NCBI RefSeq assembly: GCF_002532075.1
Contig: NZ_LYXE01000118.1
Span: forward strand, 1 to 39,918
DNA length: 39,918 nucleotides
Origin: Candidatus Chloroploca asiatica
Lineage (GTDB): Bacteria; Chloroflexota; Chloroflexia; Chloroflexales; Chloroflexaceae
Direction of reading: 5' to 3'
The notes beneath the pieces are model-generated. The model saw nothing but the letters and a program-made list of their open reading frames with translations. It was not told the DNA's origin and did no database searches. Shown one piece after another: positions 1-7,971 of the stretch (positions within the stretch are counted from its first letter, which is position 1; every line of letters starts with the position of its first letter). The position numbers and the translations under genes were made by a program.

Positions 1-182
1 TTGGCTGAAGCCAGCAAGAAACCCGCCTAACCGCACGCGCTCAAGCGCGGCGGCTTGCGGCGGGTTCCCAAAGGTCAATGCTGCGCGACACGGCAGAAGG
101 GGCCAAAGAGAACCGCGCCATGCCAGGGCTAGTAGGGCCATACGGTGCCTGAACATCAGGGGATGGCGCACCTGTTTTCCTT
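1..182. other. left-edge non-coding sequence upstream of the NACHT gene
   Basis: I see no convincing gene here. An 8-base inverted repeat (AACCCGCC at 20-27, GGCGGGTT at 59-66) encloses a second GC-rich palindrome near 36-49, which could be the terminator-like end of a gene outside the window. No clear sigma-70 promoter and no Shine-Dalgarno sequence are visible directly before the ATG at 183. Confidence 0.3.
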
Positions 183-3100
183 ATGAACGATACCCTTGCG
201 ACGACGATTACGCAATTGCTGGGGCTGCATGCGCAGGGCTTGCTTGATGATGCCGAGCTGACGGCCAAGCTTAATCAGCTGCGCGCCCGCGTCGGGGCGT
301 CGGCGGTGGCCGAGGTGTTGGCAGCGTGCGCGACCGAGGCGCCGCTGTCGTCGCCAGCCGAGGTGCCGCGTGTCCATGTGCAGACCGTGACCGGCAGTCC
401 GCAGGTGGCGGTGGCGGGCGATGTCCACGGACATGTCTTTCTCGATGGTCAGCGCACGGAGGCCCATGCCACCCTGCTTGCCACCTATCTCCAGCGGGTA
501 GTGGCAAGGTGTGCGACGCTCTCGTTGCAGCCCTTTCATGATCAGCGCGATCTGCGCGAAACGTTGGCCGTGGGGCTGGCGCAGGTCTATACTGAATTGG
601 CGACGACCGCTGATCCGGTGCCTCGCGAGCGACTGACGCCGGCGGAACTGGCGTCGTTCGATGCCGCAGCCTTCTGGCGTGACCATGTGGGTCCGCAGCA
701 TGGGCCTCGTCAGCGGCGCCTCTCGGTGATCCGCCCGGCGACGGACGACGAGCAGCGCCAGGCGCACGCGCTGCCGCCAGGGCAACGCGGAGGACGCCCT
801 GATCGGCCTGACCCTTGGGTTGAACACGCCTGCGAGACGCTCGATGCGGCCCAGTTCGCTCAGATGGTGGCCGCGCATCCCTGGGTGCAGCTAACGGGGC
901 CCCAACTGGTGACAGAGGCGGTCGCGGGAACGCCGCGCTTGGTGCTGCTGGGTGAGCCAGGGAGTGGCAAGAGTACCGTCTGCCGCTATCTCGCCCTGAC
1001 CCTGGCCCAGGCGGCCCTGACGCCCACGGTGCCGCTGCCTGATGTCCTGCTGGGGTGGCCTGCGGCGACCGTGCCTCAGATCCCGGTGCTGGTGCCGCTG
1101 CTGCCCTTTGCCCGTCGGCTCGAAGCTGCGCCGGGACAGGCGCTGGATGCGACGGCGCTCTGGAATGACGTGGCGGCCACGTGGCAAGGCGAGGGCCGTT
1201 CGCCTGGGCTCGCGGCCGCGCTGCATCACGAACTCGACGCCGGGCGAATGATCCTCTTCCTGGATGGCCTGGACGAGGTGCCCACCGTGGCGACGCGCCG
1301 CTTGGTGGTTCAGGCGCTTGAGGCCTTTGCAACGGCGTACCCTGACGCTCATATGGTGGTGGCCTGCCGCGTGCGCGCCTACGAGGGTGCCCGCGACCAC
1401 GGGTGGCACCTGGCGGGGTGGCCGACGGCGACCCTGGCCCCCTGGACAGACGGCCAGATGCGCCAGTTTGTGGCCGGGTGGTATGCCGCGATCGGTGGCC
1501 TGCCCGCAACCGAGCGTGCGCGGCGCCAGGCCGATTTGCAGCTGGCGCTCACGCGCCGCCCTGACCTGCAACGGCTCGGGAGCAATCCGATGCTGTTGAC
1601 GATCATGGCGCTGGTGCATTTCAATGAGAGCCAATTGCCCGAAGAACGTGCGGCCTTGTACGGTCGCTGCGTGGCGATTCTGCTGGCCCGGTGGGAACTG
1701 GGACGGATTGGCTACGTGAGCGCCTATGGCTCGTTGATGACCTATCTCGGGATGCCCGAAGTGGATGTGCAGCGGTTGCGTCCGATGCTGCAACAGGCAG
1801 CCTATCGTGCGCACCAGGCGCATGCAGCGGGCCAGCCGGGTCGGCTTGCACGGGCCGAGGTGCGCGAGTTGGTCGCGGAGGCCTTAGCCGCGTTGCAGCA
1901 TCCCAATCCCTACGAAGGGGCGAAACAGTTCCTGACCTACACCGACGGGCGGGCCGGGTTACTGCATGCGCAGGGGGCCGGGGAAGACTATGTCTTTCCG
2001 CATCAGACCTTTCAAGAGTATCTGGCGGGCCTGGAACTGGTGAGGGGTCCGGCCTTCGTCGAGCAAATGATGGCCGTGCGGCACGACGACCGGTGGCAGA
2101 TTCCGATGATGCTGGGGCTCGGGCATGCGGTGCATGAAGGCTTGTTTGCCATCCCGTACCAATTCCTGAGCCGACTGCGCTGTCTGCGCGAGCGCAGTGC
2201 CGGGCAGCGACAGCAGGATCTGCTCTTGGCGGCAGTGATCGCGGCGGATGTGGGCTGGAAGCGGCTGCGACGCGGGGGCGACGAATTCGGGCAACTCCAG
2301 GAGGATCTGGCGGCGGATCTGGCGAGCCTGATCACCGACCCAACCGTCCCGGCGGCGGTACGCGTTCAGGCGGGTGCCCTGGTCGCGCCGCTGGGCGACC
2401 CCCGCCCCGGTGTTTGTACGCTGCCGCCCGCGATGGTGGAACTGCCTGGGGGCAGCGTGATGCTGGGGGTGACTGCTGCGGAGCTTGCCCAACTGCCAAA
2501 TAATAGGCAGCATTGGTTTGACGATGCCGAGAATGAGGCGGATGTGCCTGTTCCTGGGTTCGCGATCGGGCGCTACCCGGTGACGAATGCGCAATATGCC
2601 GAGTTTATCGCCGCAGGCGGGTATGATCCAGCGGCCCCCTGGTGGGATGCGGCTGGGCGGGCGTGGCTGGCACGCGATGATGATGCCCCAGAGGGCTTCC
2701 GAGGCTGGCGGCGGCAGCGCAAAGATCAGCCAGAGGCATGGGATGACGAAGCGTTCGGGTATGGGCGTGGGAACTCTCCGGTGGTCGGGGTCAATTGGTA
2801 TGAAGCCATGGCCTTTGGCCGCTGGCTGACGGCGTCTCTGAACGATGGCTTCGTCTACCGCCTGCCGAGCGAAGCGGAGTGGGAGTATGCGGCGCGGAGG
2901 CCAACGCGACGGATCTATCCGTGGGGGGCGGCTGAGCCTGAGGGTGAGCGGGCCAACTTTAATCGGATCTATGATGGCACGACCGCGGTGGGCTGTTTCC
3001 CGGCCGGGGCAACGCCGGACGGGGTGCTGGATCTGGCAGGCAACGTGTGGGAATGGACGCGGAGCGTGTATCGCCCGTATCCCTACGATCCCGCCCTCGA

Positions 3101-3269
3101 CGACGGACAGGAGGAGGGGGCTGATGCCGCCGAAAAACGCTTTACACTTTGTGGCGGCTCGTGGTACGATGAATCGTTCAACCTGCGCGCGGCCAACCGC
3201 AACCTTAATACGCCCGACGGCCATCTTCGGAATGTGGGTTTTCGGCTTGCCCGGCACCCACATGTGTAA
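183..3269 (+). CDS. NACHT-type NTPase with C-terminal formylglycine-generating-enzyme/sulfatase-modifying-factor domain
   Basis: The protein has 1028 residues. Residues 1-80 form a short helical N-terminal region that resembles an effector-associated adaptor. A STAND/NACHT NTPase follows, with Walker A GEPGSGKST at 257-265 and the Walker B-like DGLDEVP beginning at 361; a helical region extends to about 720. From about residue 745 (VELPGGSVMLG) to the end is an FGE-sulfatase (C-type-lectin-like) domain with the usual GNVWEW, GGSW and GFRLAR landmarks. Bacterial NACHT proteins are a known class of anti-phage sensors, and the FGE-like fold can serve as a binding module rather than an enzyme. 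The gene stands alone on the plus strand, with no recognisable effector gene beside it in the window. A stress-signalling role other than defence is possible. The domain assignment is strong; the defence role is inferred. Confidence 0.85.
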   Translation: MNDTLATTITQLLGLHAQGLLDDAELTAKLNQLRARVGASAVAEVLAACATEAPLSSPAEVPRVHVQTVTGSPQVAVAGDVHGHVFLDGQRTEAHATLLATYLQRVVARCATLSLQPFHDQRDLRETLAVGLAQVYTELATTADPVPRERLTPAELASFDAAAFWRDHVGPQHGPRQRRLSVIRPATDDEQRQAHALPPGQRGGRPDRPDPWVEHACETLDAAQFAQMVAAHPWVQLTGPQLVTEAVAGTPRLVLLGEPGSGKSTVCRYLALTLAQAALTPTVPLPDVLLGWPAATVPQIPVLVPLLPFARRLEAAPGQALDATALWNDVAATWQGEGRSPGLAAALHHELDAGRMILFLDGLDEVPTVATRRLVVQALEAFATAYPDAHMVVACRVRAYEGARDHGWHLAGWPTATLAPWTDGQMRQFVAGWYAAIGGLPATERARRQADLQLALTRRPDLQRLGSNPMLLTIMALVHFNESQLPEERAALYGRCVAILLARWELGRIGYVSAYGSLMTYLGMPEVDVQRLRPMLQQAAYRAHQAHAAGQPGRLARAEVRELVAEALAALQHPNPYEGAKQFLTYTDGRAGLLHAQGAGEDYVFPHQTFQEYLAGLELVRGPAFVEQMMAVRHDDRWQIPMMLGLGHAVHEGLFAIPYQFLSRLRCLRERSAGQRQQDLLLAAVIAADVGWKRLRRGGDEFGQLQEDLAADLASLITDPTVPAAVRVQAGALVAPLGDPRPGVCTLPPAMVELPGGSVMLGVTAAELAQLPNNRQHWFDDAENEADVPVPGFAIGRYPVTNAQYAEFIAAGGYDPAAPWWDAAGRAWLARDDDAPEGFRGWRRQRKDQPEAWDDEAFGYGRGNSPVVGVNWYEAMAFGRWLTASLNDGFVYRLPSEAEWEYAARRPTRRIYPWGAAEPEGERANFNRIYDGTTAVGCFPAGATPDGVLDLAGNVWEWTRSVYRPYPYDPALDDGQEEGADAAEKRFTLCGGSWYDESFNLRAANRNLNTPDGHLRNVGFRLARHPHV

Positions 3270-3525
3270 AGTGTTCTGTGTTCTGTCGCGTGACGTAAGT
3301 ACCGCCGTGCAGTGAGCACAGGTACGGCTAGCGGGGGCGCGGCGCGGTGCCGGGGGGATGCAAGGGGGCGCACCCCCTTGCTTGCGCCCGTGGCGCAACG
3401 GCGCGGCATGCATCGCTTGCTGGCTCACATTCACTGGTCGCTATGTGCGCATCGCCTCGGGGCCGCAATGCATACGGGCACCAGGCGCGTGCCATCTTAT
3501 GCCACGCGCCTGATCTTGGGCGCGG
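3270..3525. repeat. intergenic region with two perfect hairpins
   Basis: Downstream of the NACHT gene, GCAAGGGGG (3360-3368) and CCCCCTTGC (3373-3381) form a 9-bp stem with a 4-base loop. CAGGCGCGTG (3482-3491) and CACGCGCCTG (3503-3512) form a perfect 10-bp stem with an 11-base loop. Neither is followed by a T-run, so they look more like extragenic palindromes than intrinsic terminators, though either may slow transcription leaving the NACHT gene. A short direct repeat, TGTTCTGTGTTCTG, lies just after the stop codon. No gene is visible. Confidence 0.5.
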
Positions 3526-3855
3526 TCACACGTATGGACGCACCCCAGCTTCTGTGCCAAGGTTCGCACCCCCGTTGAACGTGCCGTTGGGCGGGTTGGG
3601 GTGAGTTCCCAGGTGGGTGGCCTCGCCACTCGTGGGGCTGATCGTTGCGTCGCCACCGTCGGGCAGCTGGATGGGTGCAGCGACGATCGCGTCGTTGCGG
3701 TCGCTGGGCTCGTTGGTGTCGCTGAGCAGCAATGAGCGGGCGACGGCGCTCAGGTCGGTGATGGCGGTCTGGATGTCCTGCTGGTGCATGCCGAGCAGAT
3801 CGGCGTAGAGCTGGGCGCGGGCGATGACCTGCTGGTAGGCATCGGCTAGCGCCTA
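3526..3855 (-). pseudogene. 5'-truncated gene relic (unknown protein)
   Basis: On the minus strand an open frame begins directly after a stop codon at about 3853-3855 and runs about 108 codons to 3526. Its opening part (ADAYQQVIARAQLYADLLG) reads like normal helical protein and continues past the first available ATG at 3789, into which no start signal leads. The frame begins within nine bases of the end of the MFS gene (3846). The simplest reading is that the original N-terminus was lost when the two sequences were joined. The second half is Pro/Gly/Thr-rich. I do not recognise the family. Confidence 0.4.
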
Positions 3856-5180
3856 TCGGTTAGGTTCACGTTAGCCGTATGGGTGCGCTCGGCCCTGAGC
3901 GGTTGATCCTCGATCCTGAGTAGATCGGGGAGCGCGAACCCCAGTAAGCAGATGGTCGCCGAGGCCAATCCGCCGACGATGAAAATCCCCCGTACGCCAA
4001 TGAACGCGCCTAAGAGTGCCGCCAGGCCTAGCCCGAGCGGTGCCGCCAGGCCCATCACGGTACTCAGCAGTGAAAGCACCCGACCCTGGAGCTGGTTCGG
4101 CACCTGCGACTGAATGAGCGCAATCAGTGGCGCATTGCCAGTTGAAAACGTCACCCCGCTCAGGGTCCACCAGAATACGGCGAGCCAGAAGAGCGAACTG
4201 GGCATCAGGGCAGTGAAAGCGACGGTGACGCATGAGATCGCGAACGAGAGCAAGATAGTCACAATCCGACGCTTGAAGAGCGGCACGGCAGCGATGAGCG
4301 CGCCGCCGACGATAATTCCGATCCCAGCCAGCCCTTCCATCAGGGCTACCTGATTCACACCGCCACCAAAATGATCCTTGACCAGTAGTGGGGTAAGCGT
4401 GAAGGTAGGCATGATCGTCAGCACGACCAGGGCCACCAGTCCATAGAGCATCAAGAGGGCGCGGTTGTGGACGATGACGTGCGCCCCGCCGAGAAAGTCG
4501 GTCCACAGACCACCACGCTGAGCCACGTTGCGCGGCGCCTGGGGGATACGATAGACCAACAGCGGGACGATCCCGAACAGTGCGGTAACGACATCTATCA
4601 ATAGCGCACCCTCGAAGGGCAAGAAGGCTAACAACAACGCCCCCAGAGGTGCGGCGGCAATCGTCATCACCCCCTGGAGCATCTGGTTGAGCCCGGCCAC
4701 CCGGCTGAGCCAAGCGGTGGGGACGAGCATCGCCGTGCTTGCTGCTGCCGCCGGAGCCTGAAACGCTTGCATGCTGCTACGAATGAACATCATCACGTAG
4801 AGGTGCCAGAGCTGGATCTGATCGCTCTGGAAGAGCCAGACCAGCCCGAGCATACAGGCGGCCGAGATCACATCGGCAACGATCATAAGCATCCGGCGGC
4901 TGTAACGGTCGGCCAGAATGCCGCCGAGGGGACCAAGCAGCGCCTGCGGCAGCAACGCCATCACGCCTGCAATGGACAAGGCGGTCGTCGAGCCGGTATT
5001 GAGCGTGATCCACCAGAGCAAAACAAACTGGGTCAGCGCGCTGCCAGTTAACGAGAGCGCCTGGCCAAGCCAGATGCTCCAGAAACGGAGTTGCCACGGC
5101 TCACTCGACGCGGGATCGGGAGCCGACGATGCAAGGTCGTGCTGGGCCTGCATAAGCCTCCATGAGAACTGGTCGCCCAT
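3846..5180 (-). CDS. MFS transporter (drug/siderophore efflux type, MFS_3-like)
   Basis: The 444-residue protein has about 12 hydrophobic helices. The N-terminal half carries an MFS loop signature near GGILADRYSRRMLM. The WSIWLGQALSLTGSALTQF opening and overall length fit the MFS_3 group, whose members include EntS-like exporters and macrolide/multidrug efflux proteins. It would sit in the inner membrane and export a small molecule by proton antiport; the substrate cannot be told from sequence. It is divergent from the TetR gene at 5308, with a shared 127-bp control region containing a consensus sigma-70 promoter for this gene. No obvious Shine-Dalgarno precedes the ATG. The arrangement suggests a TetR-controlled, inducible efflux pump. 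Confidence 0.85.
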   Translation of the reverse strand: MGDQFSWRLMQAQHDLASSAPDPASSEPWQLRFWSIWLGQALSLTGSALTQFVLLWWITLNTGSTTALSIAGVMALLPQALLGPLGGILADRYSRRMLMIVADVISAACMLGLVWLFQSDQIQLWHLYVMMFIRSSMQAFQAPAAAASTAMLVPTAWLSRVAGLNQMLQGVMTIAAAPLGALLLAFLPFEGALLIDVVTALFGIVPLLVYRIPQAPRNVAQRGGLWTDFLGGAHVIVHNRALLMLYGLVALVVLTIMPTFTLTPLLVKDHFGGGVNQVALMEGLAGIGIIVGGALIAAVPLFKRRIVTILLSFAISCVTVAFTALMPSSLFWLAVFWWTLSGVTFSTGNAPLIALIQSQVPNQLQGRVLSLLSTVMGLAAPLGLGLAALLGAFIGVRGIFIVGGLASATICLLGFALPDLLRIEDQPLRAERTHTANVNLTDRR

Positions 5181-5200
5181 GATTGAATAGATTATCTATA

Positions 5201-5246
5201 TTGACAATCTATATTTGATTATAAGCTTGTTGCGATAGATTGTCAA
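5201..5246. promoter_or_regulatory. probable TetR operator pair (12-bp perfect inverted repeat)
   Basis: TTGACAATCTAT at 5201-5212 is the exact reverse complement of ATAGATTGTCAA at 5235-5246, with 22 bases between the arms. One arm covers the -35 box of the MFS promoter and lies in the spacer of the TetR promoter; the other lies downstream of the MFS start point. Binding here by the adjacent TetR protein would silence both genes, the normal logic of divergent tetR/efflux pairs. Confidence 0.6.
5218..5246 (-). promoter_or_regulatory. consensus sigma-70 promoter of the MFS gene
   Basis: On the minus strand a perfect -35 TTGACA (5246-5241) and a perfect -10 TATAAT (5223-5218) are separated by exactly 17 bases. 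The expected start point, near 5211, leaves a leader of about 30 bases. A full-consensus promoter usually needs tight repression, and the operator arm overlaps its -35 box. Confidence 0.75.
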
Positions 5247-5258
5247 CTCTGATAGAAT
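5230..5258 (+). promoter_or_regulatory. probable promoter of the TetR gene
   Basis: TTGCGA (5230-5235, four of six matches) and TAGAAT (5253-5258, five of six) are separated by 17 bases, giving a start near 5265 and a leader of about 43 bases. It overlaps the MFS promoter and one operator arm, consistent with autoregulation. Confidence 0.5.
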
Positions 5259-5307
5259 ATCATTTTGATCTGGATTGCAGTGAACCACGAGTGACAGCAG
5301 GAGACCG

Positions 5308-5886
5308 ATGGGGAGAAAGAGCATTGCCGCAGCGCGGCGCGCAGAGATCCTGGCAGCCTTTGAGCGCTGCATCGGGCGTTACGGCATTGATGTCGCCCTT
5401 GATCGCATTGCCGAAGAAGCCGGGGTGCAGCGCAGCCTGATCAGGCACTACCTGGGCAACCGCGACGAAGTCGTCATGCAGCTGGTCGTACGGATTGCCG
5501 AAGAGTACCCGCGCAAGGTCGCTGCGCAGATGGATCTGGCAGTGGAGCGCGGGGGCGCGGGCATCCTTGAGGTTTTCTTTGGCCATGACATGATCAAGCC
5601 GACCGACGTTGAAGCGCTCAATGCGGTGCTCAATGCGCCGCCGGAGCGCTACCCGCAGGCGCGTGATCTAGTCGCCCAGGCCTGCGAGGCTATCGTAACC
5701 CAGGCGACAGCTGGGCTGGCGCGCCTCTACCCTCAGGCTCCGCAGGCGCATTGCCGCGCGGTCGCGTACAGCCTCTTCTGTATGGCAATGGCGCACGACG
5801 ATTTTCGTTGGCTTGGCCTTGATGCCCGTTACAATGAGATGGTTCGTGAGCAAGCTGCGCAGTTGATCAATGCACTTGGGGGTTGA
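5308..5886 (+). CDS. TetR/AcrR-family transcriptional regulator
   Basis: The protein has 192 residues. The N-terminal TetR helix-turn-helix is visible at about residues 10-55 (ALDRIAEEAGVQRSLIRHYL), followed by an all-helical ligand-binding and dimerisation half of the usual length. A good Shine-Dalgarno (CAGGAG) precedes the ATG at 5308. The gene is divergent from the MFS efflux gene and most likely represses both, with release on binding the pump's substrate. The ligand cannot be predicted. Confidence 0.88.
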   Translation: MGRKSIAAARRAEILAAFERCIGRYGIDVALDRIAEEAGVQRSLIRHYLGNRDEVVMQLVVRIAEEYPRKVAAQMDLAVERGGAGILEVFFGHDMIKPTDVEALNAVLNAPPERYPQARDLVAQACEAIVTQATAGLARLYPQAPQAHCRAVAYSLFCMAMAHDDFRWLGLDARYNEMVREQAAQLINALGG

Positions 5887-6019
5887 CATGCTCCTGGCCG
5901 CAGACGTGCTGGAGATCAACCGGCGGGACCGAGGCGGACACACCATCATTCATAGGGGGCTCCTTATCGCACGCCCCCCACACCGCGCCACGGGCGCGGT
6001 ACGCTGCCGCTGCGGCTGC

Positions 6020-6072
6020 GCCTTGTAAGGATATCCAGCGGTTTCGTGAACGCTCGGTTGTTACTCACTCAT
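6020..6072 (-). pseudogene. relic of the start of an IS1634-like (DUF4277-type) transposase gene
   Basis: Reading the minus strand from the ATG at 6072, the sequence aligns base by base with the start of the transposase relic at 28162: the same CGCGGT leader, then ATG-AGT-GAG, CAACCG, a CAC codon, and the GCTGGAT core. It differs by an inserted TAA stop and small indels, so it codes for nothing. It is about 50 bases of old insertion-sequence debris. Confidence 0.45.
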
Positions 6073-6104
6073 ACCGCGTACCACCCAAATGGGCTGAACC
6101 TCCA

Positions 6105-6171
6105 TATCCGTTCAGGGCGGGGAGCTAGACGCCGTGCTGCGTGGCGAGAATCGTATCCGTTCAGGGTGGGG
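6105..6171. repeat. 18-bp direct repeat flanking the lipoprotein relic
   Basis: TATCCGTTCAGGGYGGGG occurs at 6105-6122 and again at 6154-6171, differing at one base. It lies between the transposase relic and the end of the SH3 reading frame, so it may be terminal sequence of the lost mobile element or the cause of a local deletion. Confidence 0.5.
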
Positions 6172-6762
6172 CAATTGCCTCACTTCTGAGTTGCGAGAAA
6201 TCACATGATCCGGCATATTCCTCCTATCAGAACGGAGCCGACCACATCCTGCGGGCGCGATCTTGATCCAGTCTTTGTAGACCCAGCCGGATACGGTTTC
6301 GCCATTGGTCGACTCGCCCTCGACCTGATACCATTGTCCACCACGATAGAGCACACGTACATTGGTACCCGGATCTGCCTTGATCACCTCGCGCCCCTCG
6401 AACTCATTGGGGATATCGAAGCTACGGATGGTACGAATAATTTCGCCCAGTACTGACTCCCCCGGCTCCAGCGGAGGCGCTGCCGTCGGTTTGGGCACGG
6501 CCGTTGGCTCGGGCACGGCCGTTGGCTCGGGCACGGCCGTCGGTTCGGGCACGGCCGTTGGCTCGGGCACGGCCGTTGGCTCGGGCACGGCCGTTGGCTC
6601 CAGCGTTGGCACGGCAGTGGGCGGCACCGGCTCCGCTGTGGCGGTAACGACGATCACCTGGGTCTCGACGCGTACCACCTCGCGGGTGACTTCCTGCATA
6701 ACGACACGCGTAACTTCGATGGGTGCTGGGATGGCAGCTGGTTGTGCGGTACAGCTGAAAGG
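6112..6762 (-). pseudogene. SH3-domain lipoprotein lacking its signal peptide
   Basis: The minus-strand frame opens just after a stop at 6763-6765 with P-F-S-C-T-A-Q (Cys codon 6751-6753). It continues through repeated E-V-T-R-V-V motifs, six PEPTAV repeats, and a bacterial SH3-like domain ending near W-I-K-I-A-P. A Cys followed by such a linker is the mature start of a lipoprotein, but no hydrophobic signal peptide or start codon lies in front of it; the upstream bases belong to the end of the toxin relic. The first ATG inside (6699) would give a cytoplasmic product. The C-terminal 45 residues after the SH3 domain look like run-on. I judge this a gene that lost its 5' end by deletion. Confidence 0.6.
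6493..6600. repeat. six tandem 18-bp repeats (PEPTAV linker)
   Basis: Six units of GGGCACGGCCGTTGGCTC, with one or two variants, run end to end at period 18. On the minus strand they encode the Pro-Glu-Pro-Thr-Ala-Val linker of the lipoprotein relic. Such arrays change copy number by slippage. Confidence 0.8.
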
Positions 6763-7065
6763 TCACTTAGGTCTCCGTAATCATATGGCGGACGCTTTTG
6801 TATTGTCAGAACGTCAATGATTTTAGCTTCTTCGGTCACGGCATAGACGATCCGCCACCGATTTAATGCGCAGGCGCCGTAATTCATAGGGCCGTGGCTC
6901 CTCGTCCACCCCAGGTGGTGGCACGTCAAGCGCTTTGCTGGTTGACGGACGCGGCGTGTCGGCAAGGCGATCGATATCCCGACGTAACCGTTGTCGCATA
7001 TGGCCAGGAAGGGCCTTCACTTCGCGCCACGCCCGTGGGGTGAGATAGATGTCGTACTGGCTCAT
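6759..7065 (-). pseudogene. RelE/ParE-family toxin, frameshifted and missing its end
   Basis: The first frame, from ATG 7065, reads as a RelE/ParE toxin (YDIYLTPRAWREVKALP, then ELRRLRI). The family continuation RWRIVYAVTEEAKIIDVLTI and KRPPYDYGDL sits in another frame from about 6860. One extra base in the T-run at 6862-6864 explains the shift: removing it restores R-I-N-R-W-R-I-V. After GDLSDL the frame runs into the lipoprotein relic without a stop, so the 3' end is also lost. The start codon overlaps the antitoxin stop (ATGA), the usual toxin-antitoxin coupling. RelE/ParE proteins cleave mRNA at the ribosome or poison gyrase; this copy should be inactive unless rescued by frameshifting. 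Confidence 0.7.
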
Positions 7066-7250
7066 GCCACGTCATCCGCCACATCGGTCCATTTCACCCA
7101 CCCCGCCTTGCCGCGGTCGCCGCCTGCGGCTTTCAATTGGGCAAACGCTTCCTTGGCAATGGCCACATCCTCCAAGGTTTCCAGCCACTCAATCAGCGCT
7201 TCCCAGTCGTCCGCACTTAAGACGGCCAATCGCTTGCCCTTCACTGTGAG
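7062..7250 (-). pseudogene. antitoxin of the RelE/ParE relic, N-terminus replaced
   Basis: The last 62 codons (from L-T-V-K-G-K-R-L-A-V to W-T-D-V-A-D-D-V-A) read like the dimerising and toxin-neutralising end of a Phd/YefM-type antitoxin, and the stop overlaps the toxin start. Upstream in the same frame the sequence becomes Arg/Pro-rich nonsense and enters a dispersed repeat copy (7347-7426), so the natural N-terminus, including any start with a ribosome-binding site, is gone. Confidence 0.5.
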
Positions 7251-7346
7251 GCGGTGACGGCGTTGCAGGCGCAGGTGACGGCGCTGGTGGCACAGGGGCA
7301 GAAGGGGTAAGGGCCGCCGTTGCGTCGGTGGTGTGGATCGGTATGG

Positions 7347-7426
7347 TTGACGCCAAGGCGCAAGGGCGCTGAGGGAGTAGTGGGCCAACCTCTGCGGCTC
7401 CCCGTCTCTGCGGCTCTGCATTAAAA
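7347..7426 (-). repeat. dispersed mini-repeat, copy 1
   Basis: One end carries the GACGCCAAGGCGCAAGGGCGC motif family and the other CTCTGCGGCTCTGCATTAAA. This is the same pair of ends as the copy at 8131-8212 in the opposite orientation (TTTAACGCAGAGGCGC and CCTTTGCGTC). It sits where the antitoxin N-terminus breaks off. Confidence 0.45.
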
Positions 7427-7468
7427 CAATCAAGCCAAAGGTCACGGGAGGCGCTACGGTTTGAGGCA

Positions 7469-7657
7469 TCACCATGCGCAGCTTTGCGTCATGGCGTCAC
7501 GTGAGGGCATGTTTAACGCAGAGGCGCTGAGGCGCTGAGGATTATGAGGGACGCTCGATCCTCTCACCAACTCCGTCAGGCGCATGATCCACGCGCTCCC
7601 AACCTCGCCAAGATACCGCTTCACCAACGCACTCGTATCGAGAAAAGAGATGCTCAT
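7469..7657 (-). pseudogene. VapC-like PIN-domain toxin, truncated after about 31 residues
   Basis: From the ATG at 7657 the frame encodes MSISFLDTSALVKRYLGEVG, the classic first strand of a PIN domain with its metal-binding Asp (FLDTSAL). After about residue 31 (TELV) it runs into the dispersed repeat at 7501-7552 and stops, whereas a VapC is about 130 residues. PIN toxins are Mg-dependent RNases; the other acidic residues are missing, so this one cannot be active. The start overlaps the stop of the antitoxin gene (ATGA). Confidence 0.65.
7501..7552 (+). repeat. dispersed mini-repeat, partial copy 2
   Basis: About 50 bases starting GTGAGGGCA are nearly the same as 8121-8170, differing at a few positions. 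They include GTTTAACGCAGAGGCGC and GCGCTGAGGAT. This copy abuts the broken end of the VapC relic. Confidence 0.55.
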
Positions 7658-7971
7658 ACCTTCGGGCCACGCTGTTCAAGCACAAGCTCGCTGAGTGTTG
7701 GGCCGCCACCTTGCGCGAGCGCGGCCTGCACTTCTTCTAATGTTGCGGTGGAGCGCGCGGCACGCTCCTTTTCCTCCGGTGACAGTTCGGTCAGTAGACC
7801 AGCCGCACGCAGCACGGCGGTTGCGCGCTCGCGCTCGCTCAGGGACACATCGGCAAGTTGTTCGGCCAGCAGCTTCGCGGCCACCGCCTCGACCGGTGCG
7901 CCACGCTGCGCGGCTTCCACCAGCAAGCGCTGGTAGGTGTCAGGTGAAAGATCGAGCGTGATTGTTGTCAT
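7654..7971 (-). CDS. VapB-like antitoxin, orphan
   Basis: A 105-residue, Ala/Glu-rich protein whose opening (MTTITLDLSPDTYQRLLVEA) resembles a ribbon-helix-helix DNA-binding strand and first helix. The C-terminal half is helical and acidic, as in toxin-wrapping antitoxins. Its TGA overlaps the ATG of the truncated PIN toxin, so the two were a VapBC pair. A reasonable Shine-Dalgarno (AGGAGC) lies just upstream on the minus strand. The frame is intact although the toxin is destroyed; it may still autoregulate or neutralise a related toxin elsewhere. Confidence 0.6.
   Translation of the reverse strand: MTTITLDLSPDTYQRLLVEAAQRGAPVEAVAAKLLAEQLADVSLSERERATAVLRAAGLLTELSPEEKERAARSTATLEEVQAALAQGGGPTLSELVLEQRGPKV

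Noticed and set aside
271-1823. Long minus-strand reading frames (over 300 codons) inside the NACHT gene
   Set aside because: They are Arg/Pro/His-rich shadows of the high-GC coding strand with no recognisable domains.
7256-7311. A plus-strand run encoding Q-A-Q-V-T-A-L-V-A-Q-G-Q-K-G then stop
   Set aside because: It looks like the tail of a coiled-coil protein, but only about 18 codons are visible and no start; too little to annotate.
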